From Cylindrobasidium torrendii FP15055 ss-10 (lineage: Eukaryota; Basidiomycota; Agaricomycetes; Agaricales; Physalacriaceae), in assembly GCA_000934385.1 (NCBI GenBank), contig KN880623.1:1-46068 (forward strand): a DNA stretch of 46,068 nt, read 5' to 3'. A model generated the notes under the pieces. The model saw nothing but the letters and a program-made list of their open reading frames with translations. It was not told the origin of the DNA and did no database searches. This document shows positions 1-10,803 of the stretch, in pieces. The position numbers and the translations under genes were made by a program. The stretch's first letter is position 1, and each line of letters opens with the position of its first letter.

Positions 1-98
1 ATGCATCAATTTTTTTGCCGCGTCTGTACACGTGAAGAAGAGAGTGCTCGGCAGCAGTGCCAACGGTCGGCAGCGATCCTTGACTTGTAACCACCATC

Positions 99-1362
99 AT
101 GGCTGGCAAACCGCTCCCAAACTCTATCGATTCAGCTAACCCGGCCATACGGGCTGCATTCGAACGTTGCAGACAGATAGAGTCCTTCCTGATGGCCGAG
201 GCTGCCATTGACGCCAAGAAGGTTGAGGAAGAGCTCATGGATCTTCGAGTCGCCTCTTATTTTCTTCTCTATGCGCCGAGCGATGAAGGGAAGCAGTGGG
301 CCGCGTCGTCCATTATGTCGGCTGTTGAAGATGACAAGCAAGTAGCGGCGTTCGGCCAGTTCATCAGGAAATACTACATTCGTAGTTGTGCGTATCTCAC
401 CCATCGTCTTTTCGGCGCTTACACTGAGATATCCGATAGTTAAGCAGGCAAAAGGTCGTACTCCTTTCATCTCTCGTCATCCATCGCCATCCTTCGACGA
501 AGCGCAACGCGAAATTGTGGCAAACCTCGACCAGGCGCCTCAAAACCATACAGATGCGAAAATGAAGGTGGCCAAATCTATCCCATGCGCTTCAACGTTC
601 TAATTCCCATCGACAGGCCTTGGTCAGAGATAATCATCGTTGCATGCTCTCTGGCGCGTACGACGCGCAATCCTACTTAGGTATGAAAATGCATATCAGC
701 GGCGCCCGTGTTGAAGAAACACACTGCGCTCATATTTTTGATGAAAGTACAAACGATTTTACCACTGCGAAAGTTGTTATAGCTAAGGTGCGTACTACTT
801 GTTGCTTGAATTCAAATCTAATATACGTATCAGAAAGAGTATGCCGCAAATGTTTGGACAATCATGCGTTACATGGGCTATCCTGATGTTCTCACTGAAC
901 TCAAGGGCTCTTCGATACACCGTCTTGGAAACGTGTTGACCCTGACAGCCACTCTTCACCGCGTGTTTGAAAAATTGCAATTCTGCTTGGATGCAACGGT
1001 ATGGCGCACCATCGTTCAGATACTGAACATACTTTAATATTTCTTGGTAGGGCAACCCAAACGAGTACAATGTCATGGCTGCCCCAGGGGTCATGAGCGA
1101 GTTTGAAACTGTAGGCTTAGCTTCCCCAGCGAAGGTAACATTATCCAACGCTTGTGGGCTGGAGCCGCCTTCGCCCACATATCTCGCCATACATGCAGCA
1201 TGCTATCGAATCGCTCATCTGTCGGGGGCAGCCGATTGGTATGCGCGTATTGATGCAGGAGGCGATGCCGGATGCAACGCTACCATTGCGGATGAAAGCA
1301 TGTTTGCTATAGTACTTATGGACAGACTCGAACGCCTTCCAGAGGTTGTGTATGCTTCCTGA
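99..1362 (+). CDS. Fungal HNH nuclease-domain protein (HNH_2 type)
   Basis: Five exons close in frame: 99-381, 440-567, 617-787, 834-998 and 1051-1362, with introns of 46-58 bp, giving about 352 residues. The HNH region covers roughly residues 139-250. It opens with LVRDNHRCMLSGAYD, continues with THCAHIFDESTN, and has the downstream helix IHRLGNVLTLTATLHRVFEK, an order I know from the large basidiomycete HNH_2 family. A second conserved stretch, PTYLAIHAACYRIAHLSGA, lies near residue 300 and is also typical of that family. The family is predicted to carry a His-Asn-His metal-dependent nuclease fold, but its members are mostly uncharacterised in fungi. The first ATG was chosen because it begins the open frame. 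No frameshift or stop is seen. The exon 1/2 junction is the least certain, since other splice sites nearby break the frame. Confidence 0.8.
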
Positions 1363-1730
1363 CCCGGTTCTATACGACTCCCGGTCTCATTGTGCAGGCA
1401 GAGTAGAATGGCCGTAACTGATGTCTCCTCGCTCTTAGTTATGTTAGGGACCTCTCAAACAACTGTAACAACGCAATTACGTTGCAATACAAATTCATCG
1501 TAAAATTGGACATCCGCACCCTCGCAGCCACGACATCGGTCATTCACAGCAATATATGCAGCTGGAATCTTTGAATAAGAATGCGTATGTACGTAGCTTT
1601 AATATCTAGACAATTTTCGCAGAATGTAGTCCCGTATCTCTTCCTCCCTTCCTCCGCCATGAAGCGTGCCATGCTGCTATGTAACACAAACCTGCTGCGT
1701 GTATTCGAATTCCTCTTCTGTATCATATTC

Positions 1731-1960
1731 TACGACCAGAACGGCTCTGTACTCACCAACGCCGATGCTGGCACACTCGTCCTCGGGTCGCAGGACAATG
1801 TGTAAGCGCCTGGTGGACAGTCCAGTCCGTCATCCGCGACCCCGTCAGCGGGCGCGATGTTATGGTCTACCACTACATTCCGAACGACAAGTATCCTACC
1901 CACTCTGTCCTTGGTATCAACTACCTCGACTTCTCATCTGGGTGGCCTGTTGTTGTCTAA
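1731..1960 (+). pseudogene. Relic 3' end of a GH43 endo-arabinanase gene
   Basis: The reading YDQNGSVLTNADAGTLVLGS, then APGGQ, then RDVMVYHYIPND and finally LGINYLDFSSGWPVV before a stop matches the C-terminal part of the glycoside hydrolase 43 catalytic domain (alpha-1,5-arabinanase type), where the gap G-G-Q-S-V and the final strand D-F-S-S-G-W-P-V are recurrent. Two lesions are visible. A TAA at 1803-1805 sits where a tyrosine codon is expected. A 5-base tandem duplication (AGTCC AGTCC, about 1820-1829) then shifts the frame. Nothing upstream of 1650 restores the rest of the propeller domain, so this looks like a dead fragment of a pectin-side-chain degrading enzyme. The family assignment rests on motif memory over about 75 residues. 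Confidence 0.6.
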
Positions 1961-2116
1961 ACGATATTCATGGACTGCACGACAAAACAAGGGATTATGG
2001 CGACGTTAATGGACGTCGAATGATTATTTATCTGGATTACAAATGGATACAAGTCAATATTGGTACAATGACAACATTTCTGTGCAAATAAACGCTTAAC
2101 CTCTTTGTACAAGTAT

Positions 2117-3324
2117 CTATTCCGCTTGGATATGATTGAAGAGCGCCTGTGCTCGATACTCTTCGCCTAGATATTTCTTCTCTTCCTCCGTAAGCTCGAT
2201 GCTCAGTGCCCCGACCAAGTCCTCCAAGTTCTTCAGGTTGCTTGTTCCGACGATGGGCGCAGTGACACCTGGACGGCTGAGTACCCATGCCAGGGCAATT
2301 TGAGCCATGGATGCGCTATGCTTCTTAGCAATCTCTTCAACGCGCGCGACAATGGCTTCGGTGCAAGGCTGGGCCTTCAATGCTTTGGACCAACTGCGGA
2401 CACCGTCAATAGCCATATCATATAGACATGAATATGAACGCACTTATCGCTGTTGCCGCGCTTGGTTTGTTCGGACAGTGGACGAGTGAGCGCGCCACGA
2501 GCAAGCGGCGACCACGGGAATGCGCCAACACCAAAGTGCTTCAGCGTCGGGAACATCTCGCGCTCCTCCTCGCGGTACACAAGGCTGTAGTGGTTCTGCA
2601 TCGAGATGAAAGGCGTGAGCTTGTTGTTAATCGCGTAGTTCTGCATGATATGGACTAGTGAGGCAATCAGACAAAGGGCGAGCAATCGAACCAGGGGTGA
2701 ACGCACATTGGTATGCGAAGCAAGAGGACATGCCAATGTAGCGGACGTAGCCAGCTTTGACGACGTCGTGGAGGGCTTGCATTGTTTCCTCGATCGGCGT
2801 GTTGGGGTCGTACCGATGGCACTGCAGCACATCGATATAGTCAACCTGCAAGCGCTCCAGGCTGTCTTTGACAGCCGCGAATATATGCTACAAGAGCATG
2901 AGTATGAGAAGACAAGCTAAGCATCACAATCACCTTGCGATTGAGACCGTATTGGTTGGAATACCCTCGCGAGTCCAAAGTAGCAGGCGACGCAGCGAAC
3001 AGCTGCTCGCCAACATCGTCCGTGGAAAGGCAGCCCCAGAGCTTGGTCATGATGACCACTTTTTTCGCGGGGAATATTGTACTTCTTGATGGCCTGGCCG
3101 AGAAGGCGTTCAGACTGTCCATTCGAGTAGGCATCGGCAGTGTCGAATGTGTTGAGACCGAGATCGTACGCCGCCTTGATGTGCTTCATGGCCTCCTCGC
3201 CTTCGAGAACCCAATCGTACCAGCGTGTATCGCCAAAGGACATACAACCAACGATGAGTTTGGACACTCGCAGCCCAGAGTTACCAACGCGGGCGTATTG
3301 CATTTTGTTGCTGGCGGTGGTCAT
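2117..3324 (-). CDS. Aldo-keto reductase, aryl-alcohol dehydrogenase type, with a frameshift
   Basis: Four exons on the reverse strand: 3324-2934, 2887-2707, 2654-2444 and 2393-2117. Introns are 46, 52 and 50 bp. The protein is a NAD(P)H-dependent reductase of the AKR fold. The catalytic tetrad is readable: Asp61 and Tyr66 in [10 protein letters not shown], Lys94 in VVIMTKLWG, His154 in DVLQCHRYD. The C-terminal cofactor-binding part includes [18 protein letters not shown]. Full length would be about 352 residues, normal for the fungal family. One oddity: at 3060-3065 there is a run of six T (A on the coding strand), and the frame closes only if one base is removed. The total exon length is then an exact multiple of three, so either a recent one-base insertion inactivates the gene or the assembly miscounts the homopolymer. 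The start at 3324 gives [14 protein letters not shown], a usual N terminus. Confidence 0.85.
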
Positions 3325-4350
3325 GATGAGTTGTAATCTGGAAAAAGGGGTCAAGTGAAGGCGAAGTGAAGGTTGTGAAGAAACGAGTGAGTAGCCGTAA
3401 GCTTAAATACTGGCTTCTGAGATGCATCGGTCAACGCCAGGCTGACTGATCTCACTGGAAAGCCAAAGTCGTCTGACTCACTTGTCGGGGTCGCCCCGTA
3501 CTCGCGAAAGCAATGAACCACCGGACGCTCAGCGCTCAGAGTGGAAGAAGGCAAATATTTAGAGTGTATATCTGAGCACAGCCAGCCAAACACCATGGCT
3601 GTTGATGATGGCGTGAAAGAAAGTCTGCTGGACGATCGATGATTCATAAACGATGTGCCGTGTGGCGGTGCGCAAGTCAGCCTGCATCTTCGTACAGGGT
3701 TTTTTCACAAAACTCGGGATGCTATCCGGTCATCGCCCCCCGACGCCCTCCTCCCGGCATTCAACAGCAATCACCCAAATCATCCGAATTGGTATTCCAA
3801 CTCGAGGCCGTGATACATTAAGGTGAAGGGATCGACCCTGACCCTCGCAGTGTTTAGAACTTTGCCTCCCAATCTAAGCGGCGCTGTTTCAATTGCGATG
3901 AGATGTACCCTGCCACGTTTTTGACCTTGAATTCAAACTACCATTCCCTCGACGCTTCCCCTGGCCACCGCATTTCGAGTGCATGGTCATGTTTTTCGTG
4001 TTCCAAAGCCGACTCCAGTGGAGGTATCGCACGTCTGACCAGCGTTCGAGCCTGCTTCACCACTGCCACTTTTGCAGACTAATGCAAGCCCTTTGCCCGA
4101 GCAGGTGTTTCGGCAACGTTCCAATTGTCAGAAAAGTCAGAACACGTCAAAATATCGACTGTTGATTCGCTGGCTGCGCGACGCGACTCCAGTCCGCCCA
4201 TTTCCACGCCGATGTTTTCCTACAATGCACCTTCACAGGCCGCCATCGACAGTGAGTTGGTTCGGCCTGTAAATCCCCGTGTGAGTCCATATATACTGGC
4301 CTTGACTTATTGTGAGTATCACTTGTCTACGCAAAAGGAATATCTTCAAA
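3325..4350. other. Intergenic region between divergent genes
   Basis: About 1 kb without a convincing gene. It lies between the reverse-strand reductase and the forward membrane-protein gene, so it should hold both promoters. Short open frames here show no family match and no splice logic. A TATATA element near 4290, about 60 bases before the ATG at 4351, is a plausible core promoter. Confidence 0.5.
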
Positions 4351-5104
4351 ATGGCAGAGCCAGCGAACACGAGCCCAACCGACTCCAAATACTATCGCCA
4401 GAGCCAGATCAGCAATTCCGATTCGAACTACCTCTCTCCGCCTATCAAAAGCCTCATCGAGGCTCTACAATCAGGCATCGCCAGCCTAGCTGTTGCAGTG
4501 AGTATTTTTTTTTGGATCTACATGTTGTCCTCTGAACTGAGCACTTGTCGACAGTCTACGCTGTTAGCGACTATTGCTGTCACCTTCTTGTCCATAATCA
4601 ACGACGATTCTGATTCAATATCGAAAGTTTCTCCCAGAGTTGGCGACTTGATTTATGTGGCATCGTTTTCGGCCGTTTTGCTGAATATCAGCAGTACGCT
4701 TGGGTCGTTTGTTTTATTGGAACAGCTACTCGGCCTCCCCCGCGGTGATGCTAGCCGAGTCCCGGGAAGATTGACGTACACGGGCATCTTATCCCTCCGG
4801 CGTGTCGGTGTCTCGAGGTACTGGATATGCCTTGTCTGGTACGGTTAGTGATGGTACCAAGCTTAAGCGCCAGATGAACTGATATCTCTTAGTGGGGTTC
4901 ACCTTTATTCTTGGAATAGTAGCGGTCCTTGGTCAAGTCATGGTCTATATCTGGGTTACGACACATATATCAGGACGAGGCGTCAAATACTCAATGACTG
5001 CCGCGTGTGGTGTGCTCTGTTTACCTATTTTCCTTGTCTTGTTCGTACGGATTATAAGCTTGTATCGTAGTATAGCAAAGAATACTGAGCAAAGTCGAGT
5101 ATAA
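4351..5104 (+). CDS. Four-helix membrane protein, paralogue 1
   Basis: Exons 4351-4497, 4555-4843 and 4893-5104 give 215 residues. The N-terminal 40 residues are hydrophilic and Ser/Asn-rich. Four hydrophobic segments follow, near residues 44-65, 78-102, 140-166 and 178-198, so it should be an integral membrane protein with a short charged tail. I do not recognise the family. A close relative is encoded at 9094-9784, with the same order of helices, the shared segments STLLATIAV, RVGD-x-x-Y and RGVKY-x-MTA-x-CG, and both introns at identical positions and phases (0 and 1). The pair therefore arose by duplication. Transport, signalling or structural roles are all possible, and the sequence does not decide. 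Confidence 0.7.
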
Positions 5105-5156
5105 TAAACATCGTCTCAGAAAAAATCATTCGACAATATCCCAGGCAGCTTTTAGG

Positions 5157-8100
5157 ATGTCCTATGATAGAGCCTCATGGCTATCGCGTGTAGAGTTGCA
5201 CTTATATAACTGGAATTGGATTGACTCTTCCATCTCTACCCCAACACGCCTTGGCCGCAAAGCCATGTCTTTCTTCCCCCAGCAGCGTACTCGGGCAATG
5301 GTAATATCAGAAATATTTAAAAAGGGAATTAACCAAGCGGCACGCGCTGACTTTCCTTACTTGCTTGCCCTCACCGAATTCTTCTGGGGGCTGTCTGCTA
5401 CACAGCGCACTATGACATCCGCTGAAGATGATGATATCGAAGTTGATGACCAGTCAGTCTCCACCATCCGGGCGCTCTGCAAAAGTTGACTGCGTCGCTT
5501 TGGATTAGACGTGTCAGCGATACATACGACCGCATGATGGCGGTATTTCGTGGAGACTCTTTGACGAAGGCAAACGATTTGGTACAAGTAATCAAAACCA
5601 TGATTTGCGAAGAAGGTGGAGATTCATCTTGGTCGTACAAAGTGGGTGAAAATCAGGATATGCTTGCTCGAACTCTTCATTTCGCAGCTAAGTAACTTGA
5701 TATCGAAGTTGAAGAAAATTCAGGACAAAGAGGGTCCTAAGCAAACCTCCTTCGACAAACTGAAGTCTAAGTTTGTGTGTATAACCATGTCAGTCCGGAA
5801 GGCTGCCTAACTTTCTCGACAGAAGTCATCCCATAAAACTTTCGAGAGCGGCACGATATGGGCTGAAGCTGTCATATATAAAGGGGATTCTCTGAAGATG
5901 GGGTTACTGCCGGAGGTTGATACGAGTGAGTCTATATGCTTCGTACGGCTGAGAGCATTACGACAATTCCTCAGGTTCACGGTATTCCTACAACACCACA
6001 CTGGACCTCATTCTCCTCAGCCTCACACTTGGAAAGAATCTCTTGGATTTAAGAAACCGTCCACATTTCTACGTGATGTACGTTGATCCGCGGTCGCAGC
6101 CAGATCGATTTCTAGAGAAGCAAGCGGTGAAGGACCTTGGCAGAAAACCGATGCATCCTGCATCGTTTAACATGCAACTCGGCCCACTTTGCGAGGAGGT
6201 CCGCATCGATTGGAAAAACAGTCGCGAGCATAAACCTATTCAACTTCTCTGTGTGGAGGCGACGTGGAAATATCCTCATCTCCAGTTGGTAAACAAAGGC
6301 AACGATGTTGTCCACGAGATGTATGCTTTATGCCGTTGGTGCCATTTAGAGACCCAAATATTCGTCCTTAAATGTTGGTGAGCCCGTCTAAACGCAAGAT
6401 ACAATGCTCACAGTGCACAGCCGGATTGGGAGTCTTATTCTCCCAGCCGTATCTCGATCGCGCGTGGAAGATCGAAGCCGTGATCAGCTGGACCCACCAA
6501 GAGAATGGGGCCCGGTTGCGCGAGCGTTCAAGGTGGGAGGAAATCCTCAAGCTAATTCACGAGGCTCAGGCAAAGGACGAGCTCCTTGGGCAAGAGTGGT
6601 GGATCCGAGACGAGGTATGTGGATACAAGGCGCTCAGAACATCGGGACTTACCTGCATCATTGAGACATTTAATCCGTTAGACACTTATGAGCGGAAAGT
6701 GGCTTCGCCAGATGGTAGGAGACACGGCGGCGGGTTGCCAGCTGCCAAAACGAATGCAGGGATATTCAGGATGCCCGAGCCAGAAAACGCACTAGCGATC
6801 GAGGAGGCCGCTCGTCGCTTCGGGAATGCCACTGCCTCGACGCCTCTTGATTACTTCGATCATGTTGATGCTGGTGCCAACGTGACTGCGTCGGTCGCAG
6901 GAGGACAGATCATACTATCATCCACGGTGCACGCACCATATGGCTGGAGACATGACGGTGAAAGGGCAGCAGCACAGGCGACTTTCTCCTCGCCATCGAT
7001 GCCCACCAGACCAGCGAGCTCTTCCATAGCGACCGCGCCCGTCCCAATGCATAGGCAAGCTATTGGCGTAGAACGGACAACAACCACGGCGGCAACAACG
7101 ACATATCCGAGCCATCTGACAGCAAGAAGCTCTCATTCACAGCAGAATATCCACACTCGCAGAATGGACCAGGAGACTGCTCGTCGCTCCGGGAACGTCA
7201 CTGCCCCGACGTTTCTTGATCATCCTGGTACGAGTGCGACTCCGTTGGTTACGGGAGGCTCCGACATGCCACCAGCCACGGCATCATCCACGGCGCCATC
7301 CACGGTGCGCGCACCGTACGGCAGGAGACTTGGCGGTGAAAGTGAAGCAGCACGAACGAACCCCTCCAGGCTAGCGAGTTCCGCGACGCAGGAGGAATCT
7401 GTCGGTGGGAAACGGACAGCAACCACGACTGCGACAGATCCAAGCCCTCCAGCTAAAAGCTCTCATCCCTCGCCCAACATCCACGCGCGTAGAATAGACG
7501 AAGAGGGTACTCGTCGCTCCGAAAATGCCACTGCCCCAGCGGTTCGTGATTACTTCGGTCACCCTAGTGCAAGCACGGCTGCGTCGGTCGCAGGGGGCAC
7601 GGTACGCGCACCAGGCGGCAGGAGACTTGACGATGGAAGGGCAGCGGCACAAACATCCCCCTCGGGACCGGCGACCTCCTCCATACTGGTAAATTCCGCG
7701 AGACCATCGATTCCCGCGAGACCACCGAGTCCTATCAGAGAAACGAGCCCCGCCAGACAACCGATTCCCACCAGGCCAACGAATTTCATTGCGCGACCGA
7801 GTCCTCCCACAGTGACCATGACCATCCCGGTGTATGAGCAGCCTGTCGGTGTTGAATGGACAACGCACAGGACTGCGCCGGATCCGGGCCCTCCAGCAGA
7901 AAGCTCTCATGCACAGCAAAAGATCCACACTCGTAAAACGGAGGGGAATAGTGCTCATCGCGACGGGATTGCCAGTGACATGAGAACGCCTCCCGACAAC
8001 TCAAACCGTCCTGACGCGAGTGTGCCCACACTTGTTGGCACGCAAAGTTCGAGCATATCACCGTCCAGGGCATCGACAACGTTACATGCAACACCACCCC

Positions 8101-8249
8101 CGACACCGCCCCCACCGAACGTACAGGTCAACGCTGCCGCGGACGCGCCAAGTCAGCCCCAGGCGACGAAGGCGGAGCCCAAGAGGAGAGGATTTCTGCA
8201 GAGATGGGTGACAGACCCGTTGAAGAGCAAATTGTCTCGGAAAAAGTAA
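5157..8249 (+). CDS. Large hypothetical protein with repetitive Pro/Thr/Ser-rich C-terminal half
   Basis: Reconstructed exons: 5157-5441, 5486-5641, 5688-5774, 5823-5925, 5975-6373, 6421-6614 and 6666-8249, all phases closing, about 935 residues. The first two junctions and the 6615-6665 intron are less certain, since GTATGT at 6615 is a strong donor but its acceptor is weak. The N-terminal 400 residues are mixed helical with a short coiled-coil-like stretch (LSNLISKLKKIQDK). I recognise no domain there. From about residue 440 the protein is disordered and made of three and a half diverged repeats of 110-150 residues. The protein ends in a basic tail (PLKSKLSRKK). Only 52 bases separate it from the membrane-protein gene upstream, so the two may share control or belong together. 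Function unknown. Confidence 0.6.
6800..8010 (+). repeat. Degenerate coding tandem repeats (3.5 units)
   Basis: Units begin near 6808, 7168 and 7507, with a partial unit from about 7951. Each carries the same landmarks in order: R-R-x-G/E-N-x-T-A, then a D-Y-F-x-H/L-D-H-P block, then VAGG or VTGG, then T-V-R/H-AP-x-G-x-R, then ERT/KRT/EWT with Thr-rich sequence, then SSH-x-x-Q/P-x-IH-x-R. Order is kept while length drifts, which argues for real coding repeats rather than chance low complexity. Confidence 0.6.
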
Positions 8250-9093
8250 ATGTAGATGCATTTTTCGATGTGCTTGCTTTGTTCGTGGTGGTCAAAGGGA
8301 AGGAAGCTCGTCGCTCGAACACTGATCGAACATCGGATCACTCCGACGTGGCGCGTCCTTAGAAATTGGACTGAGTTCTCTTACACATGTGAAAACCTGT
8401 GCTGTAGTTCTCGATTTGAAAAGTAACAATGGGAGGGCTAGACAAGCTTTTTTGTATTTTGGGCGCAATACAGGACCCTGCCACGTGAAAATTTGATGCT
8501 GTCGGAAGTCAATCCGGGGCACATTTCCCCCTTCCATCCTCTTCCCGCCACGGTCCACCGCACTGACCAATTCTTACCCGAAGCAGGCTAGTCCCCAGGA
8601 TAGGCTGTGATTTCCACTCGAAGTTTCGCTGTAACACAGCCCTTTACAGAGCGCATTTAGTGATGGGCTCCAGAAACTCACCGTGTGTTCGTATAGAGCA
8701 GACTCAGCGCCTACCTCGCTGACTGGAACTACTTCCCTTGTGGTATCAACGCTTCCTCCGCCCGTGCGAGGCCGCCTTCCAACTCACCATGCTCATCGGG
8801 GATCTCTCCGAGCAGCGAGTCGCAGGAATCCGACACATCGTTTATGACCCATTGCTTTGCGCGCGCGAGCGCGGTCTTACTCAAAGTTTCTGAGCACTCT
8901 ATCTCTGCAAGGCCACAGTATCTTGTGCAATGTGGAAGCATGCGAAGTCGGCGGCATCCTTCAATGCCATCATAATGAGATGGCTTTTAGCCGCTTCCTG
9001 TGCAGATCTTTTTTGACAGTGAGTTTTCGTACTAAAAGCTGTGTGAACTGAGGTAGCTTTCCCCCCATCTATCTGACCACGATACGCACGACT
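8250..9093. other. Intergenic region with a possible exon relic
   Basis: No complete gene seen. Between about 8713 and 8892 one forward frame reads like protein (for example QLTMLIGDLSEQRVAGIR) but has no start, no matching exon and a stop just before it. It may be a remnant of a copy of neighbouring genes or chance. The final 100 bases should hold the promoter of the membrane-protein gene at 9094. Confidence 0.35.
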
Positions 9094-9784
9094 ATGTCGG
9101 CGAACAACCACGGAAATCAAAACCAAATATCGGTCCTGGAGAACGCGACTGTCAAGCACACTATTGACACTTACCGCTCAGGTGCCGCCAGTATAGCTGT
9201 TGTTGTGTGTACATTCAGTATACGAATATTTCCCCAGGCTGATGAAGAGCCCGTTTCGAGTCTACTTTACTTGCAACGATTGCAGTAGCCCTCCTCGGTA
9301 TCATCAACGATGACAAGGATTCCATCGGGGCTTCCTCGTCACGAGTTGGAGATATGCTCTACGTGATGTCGTTTTCCGCTATACTCTTCAACGTCGCAAG
9401 TACAATCGGGTCGTTCATTATCTTGAAGGAGTTGCTACAACTTCCGCATAAAGATACCTCCCTGATTCCTGGTACATTGACGTATGTTGGCCTCAAAGTA
9501 TTGGGGCGTGTGGGCTTGCCCAAGCACCGTTTTCGTGTGCTGGTTGGCTATGGTTTGTCCAATTTTATCGCGCTTCATATTTAAAAGAAGGCTGATAAAG
9601 AATAGTTGCAATCACTTCTAGCCTCGGAGCAGCCTCAGTTTTCGGCCAAATCATGATTTATGTCTGGGTCACTCAGCATGTTCCTGGTCGGGGCGTGAAA
9701 TACGCAATGACGGCCCTGTGCGGGATATTATGTTTACCATTGCTAGTGATACACACTCGGGTTTTTCAACCAAGGGATGACTGA
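9094..9784 (+). CDS. Four-helix membrane protein, paralogue 2
   Basis: Exons 9094-9204, 9261-9552 and 9606-9784 give 193 residues. Four hydrophobic segments match those of the protein at 4351-5104, with the same two intron positions and phases. Shared anchors are STLLATIAV, INDD-x-DSI, SSRVGD/SPRVGD, GSF-x-x-L-x-x-LL-x-LP and PGRGVKYAMTALCG. It differs by a shorter hydrophilic N terminus and a shorter C-terminal tail ending FQPRDD. The two copies lie in the same orientation about 4 kb apart, with the large repetitive-protein gene between them. Family and role are not recognised; a plasma- or organelle-membrane location is only inferred from hydrophobicity. Confidence 0.7.
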
Positions 9785-10037
9785 GGAGAGCGGCCTGTGG
9801 TAATCTGTTTCTGTTTCTGAACGAATGCGTATGGCATTACCCTACACTCACAAAATCATACCGAAATCCAATATGTAGCTACAAGATTTTGTGCTTGATT
9901 GTTAATAACTTCACTCGGTGCACTGGAGCCACCGAGGTTCACATTTAGGACTAAGGACACGACGTACAGAGTGGCCAAATGCCGCTTACGAAGCTGCACG
10001 GCAAATCACGACATTTTGATGTGTGGCGCTTAATTAG

Positions 10038-10803
10038 TCAGCATCTTCCAACATTGTAACGCTTGATAAAATAATTGAAGCTTGAAGTTGCGATATCATA
10101 CTCACTATCTGTAAAGCCAAAATGTATGGTGGCTGAGTATCTGAAGCTAAAAGCTTTGCCACCTCAATAATGAGTAAAGACCTGTGAAATGTGTACTCAG
10201 CGCTCAGCCTCGATGTGAGTATGATAATTCCAAGCAACCTCAAGCGCCTGGCGTTAGGCGCAGCACGCAAGTCCATGTTACTGGAAAGAGTGAACCTCCG
10301 TTAGCAAACAGGCACACTAAGAAACGTACGTGGCAAAAGGCGTCATGAATCTTGAATAGCGAAGAAGGAGCTTGTCCATAGAAGTCAATAACAATTCTAC
10401 AGCAATAGCGGCGAGCGAAGACATAAGTGCAGCGTTAGGTGCTAGTAAGCATAAGCGAGCAAGGCCGTTACTAATGGTATATAAACTACAGGAGCAGCAA
10501 GCACAGATATGACATGGCAGATGAACATGGACGTATGCATAGTGGGCGGCTGGACGACAGCATGCGTAGAGCCCTCGACGATGGAACGGTAGTGCGCAAT
10601 CTGGGCGGCAGCGTCTGTGTTCTGGGCGTTGAGGGCGGCCTCTTGAGCGAGGCGCGTGCGTATCCTGCGTCCAAGACGGTGGTGGCGACGACGGGGACGG
10701 AAGCGAAACATGCGGCGGCGCCCATGAGAGAGGTACGTCCCCCAGTTGTGGAGGCGGGGCGCGAGACGGCGGTGAACGACAGGGACTGCGGCGGAATGGA
10801 CAT
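10038..10803 (-). pseudogene. Decayed hydrophobic-protein gene, two frame breaks
   Basis: On the reverse strand a coding frame starts at 10803 (MSIPPQSLSFTAVSRP) with C-rich third positions. Near 10650-10662 the good frame changes by one base to AQEAALNAQNTDAAAQIAHY, and near 10440-10450 it changes again to APNAALMSSLAAIAVELLL. It then continues through proper introns 10281-10329 (GTACGT donor) and 10062-10105 (GTGAGT donor) to a stop at 10038. Each break looks like one missing base; a 48 bp intron could explain the second only by using a different upstream frame. The product would be a hydrophobic protein of about 230 residues with a membrane-like centre. I do not know the family. Two sequencing errors would also explain it. 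Confidence 0.4.
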
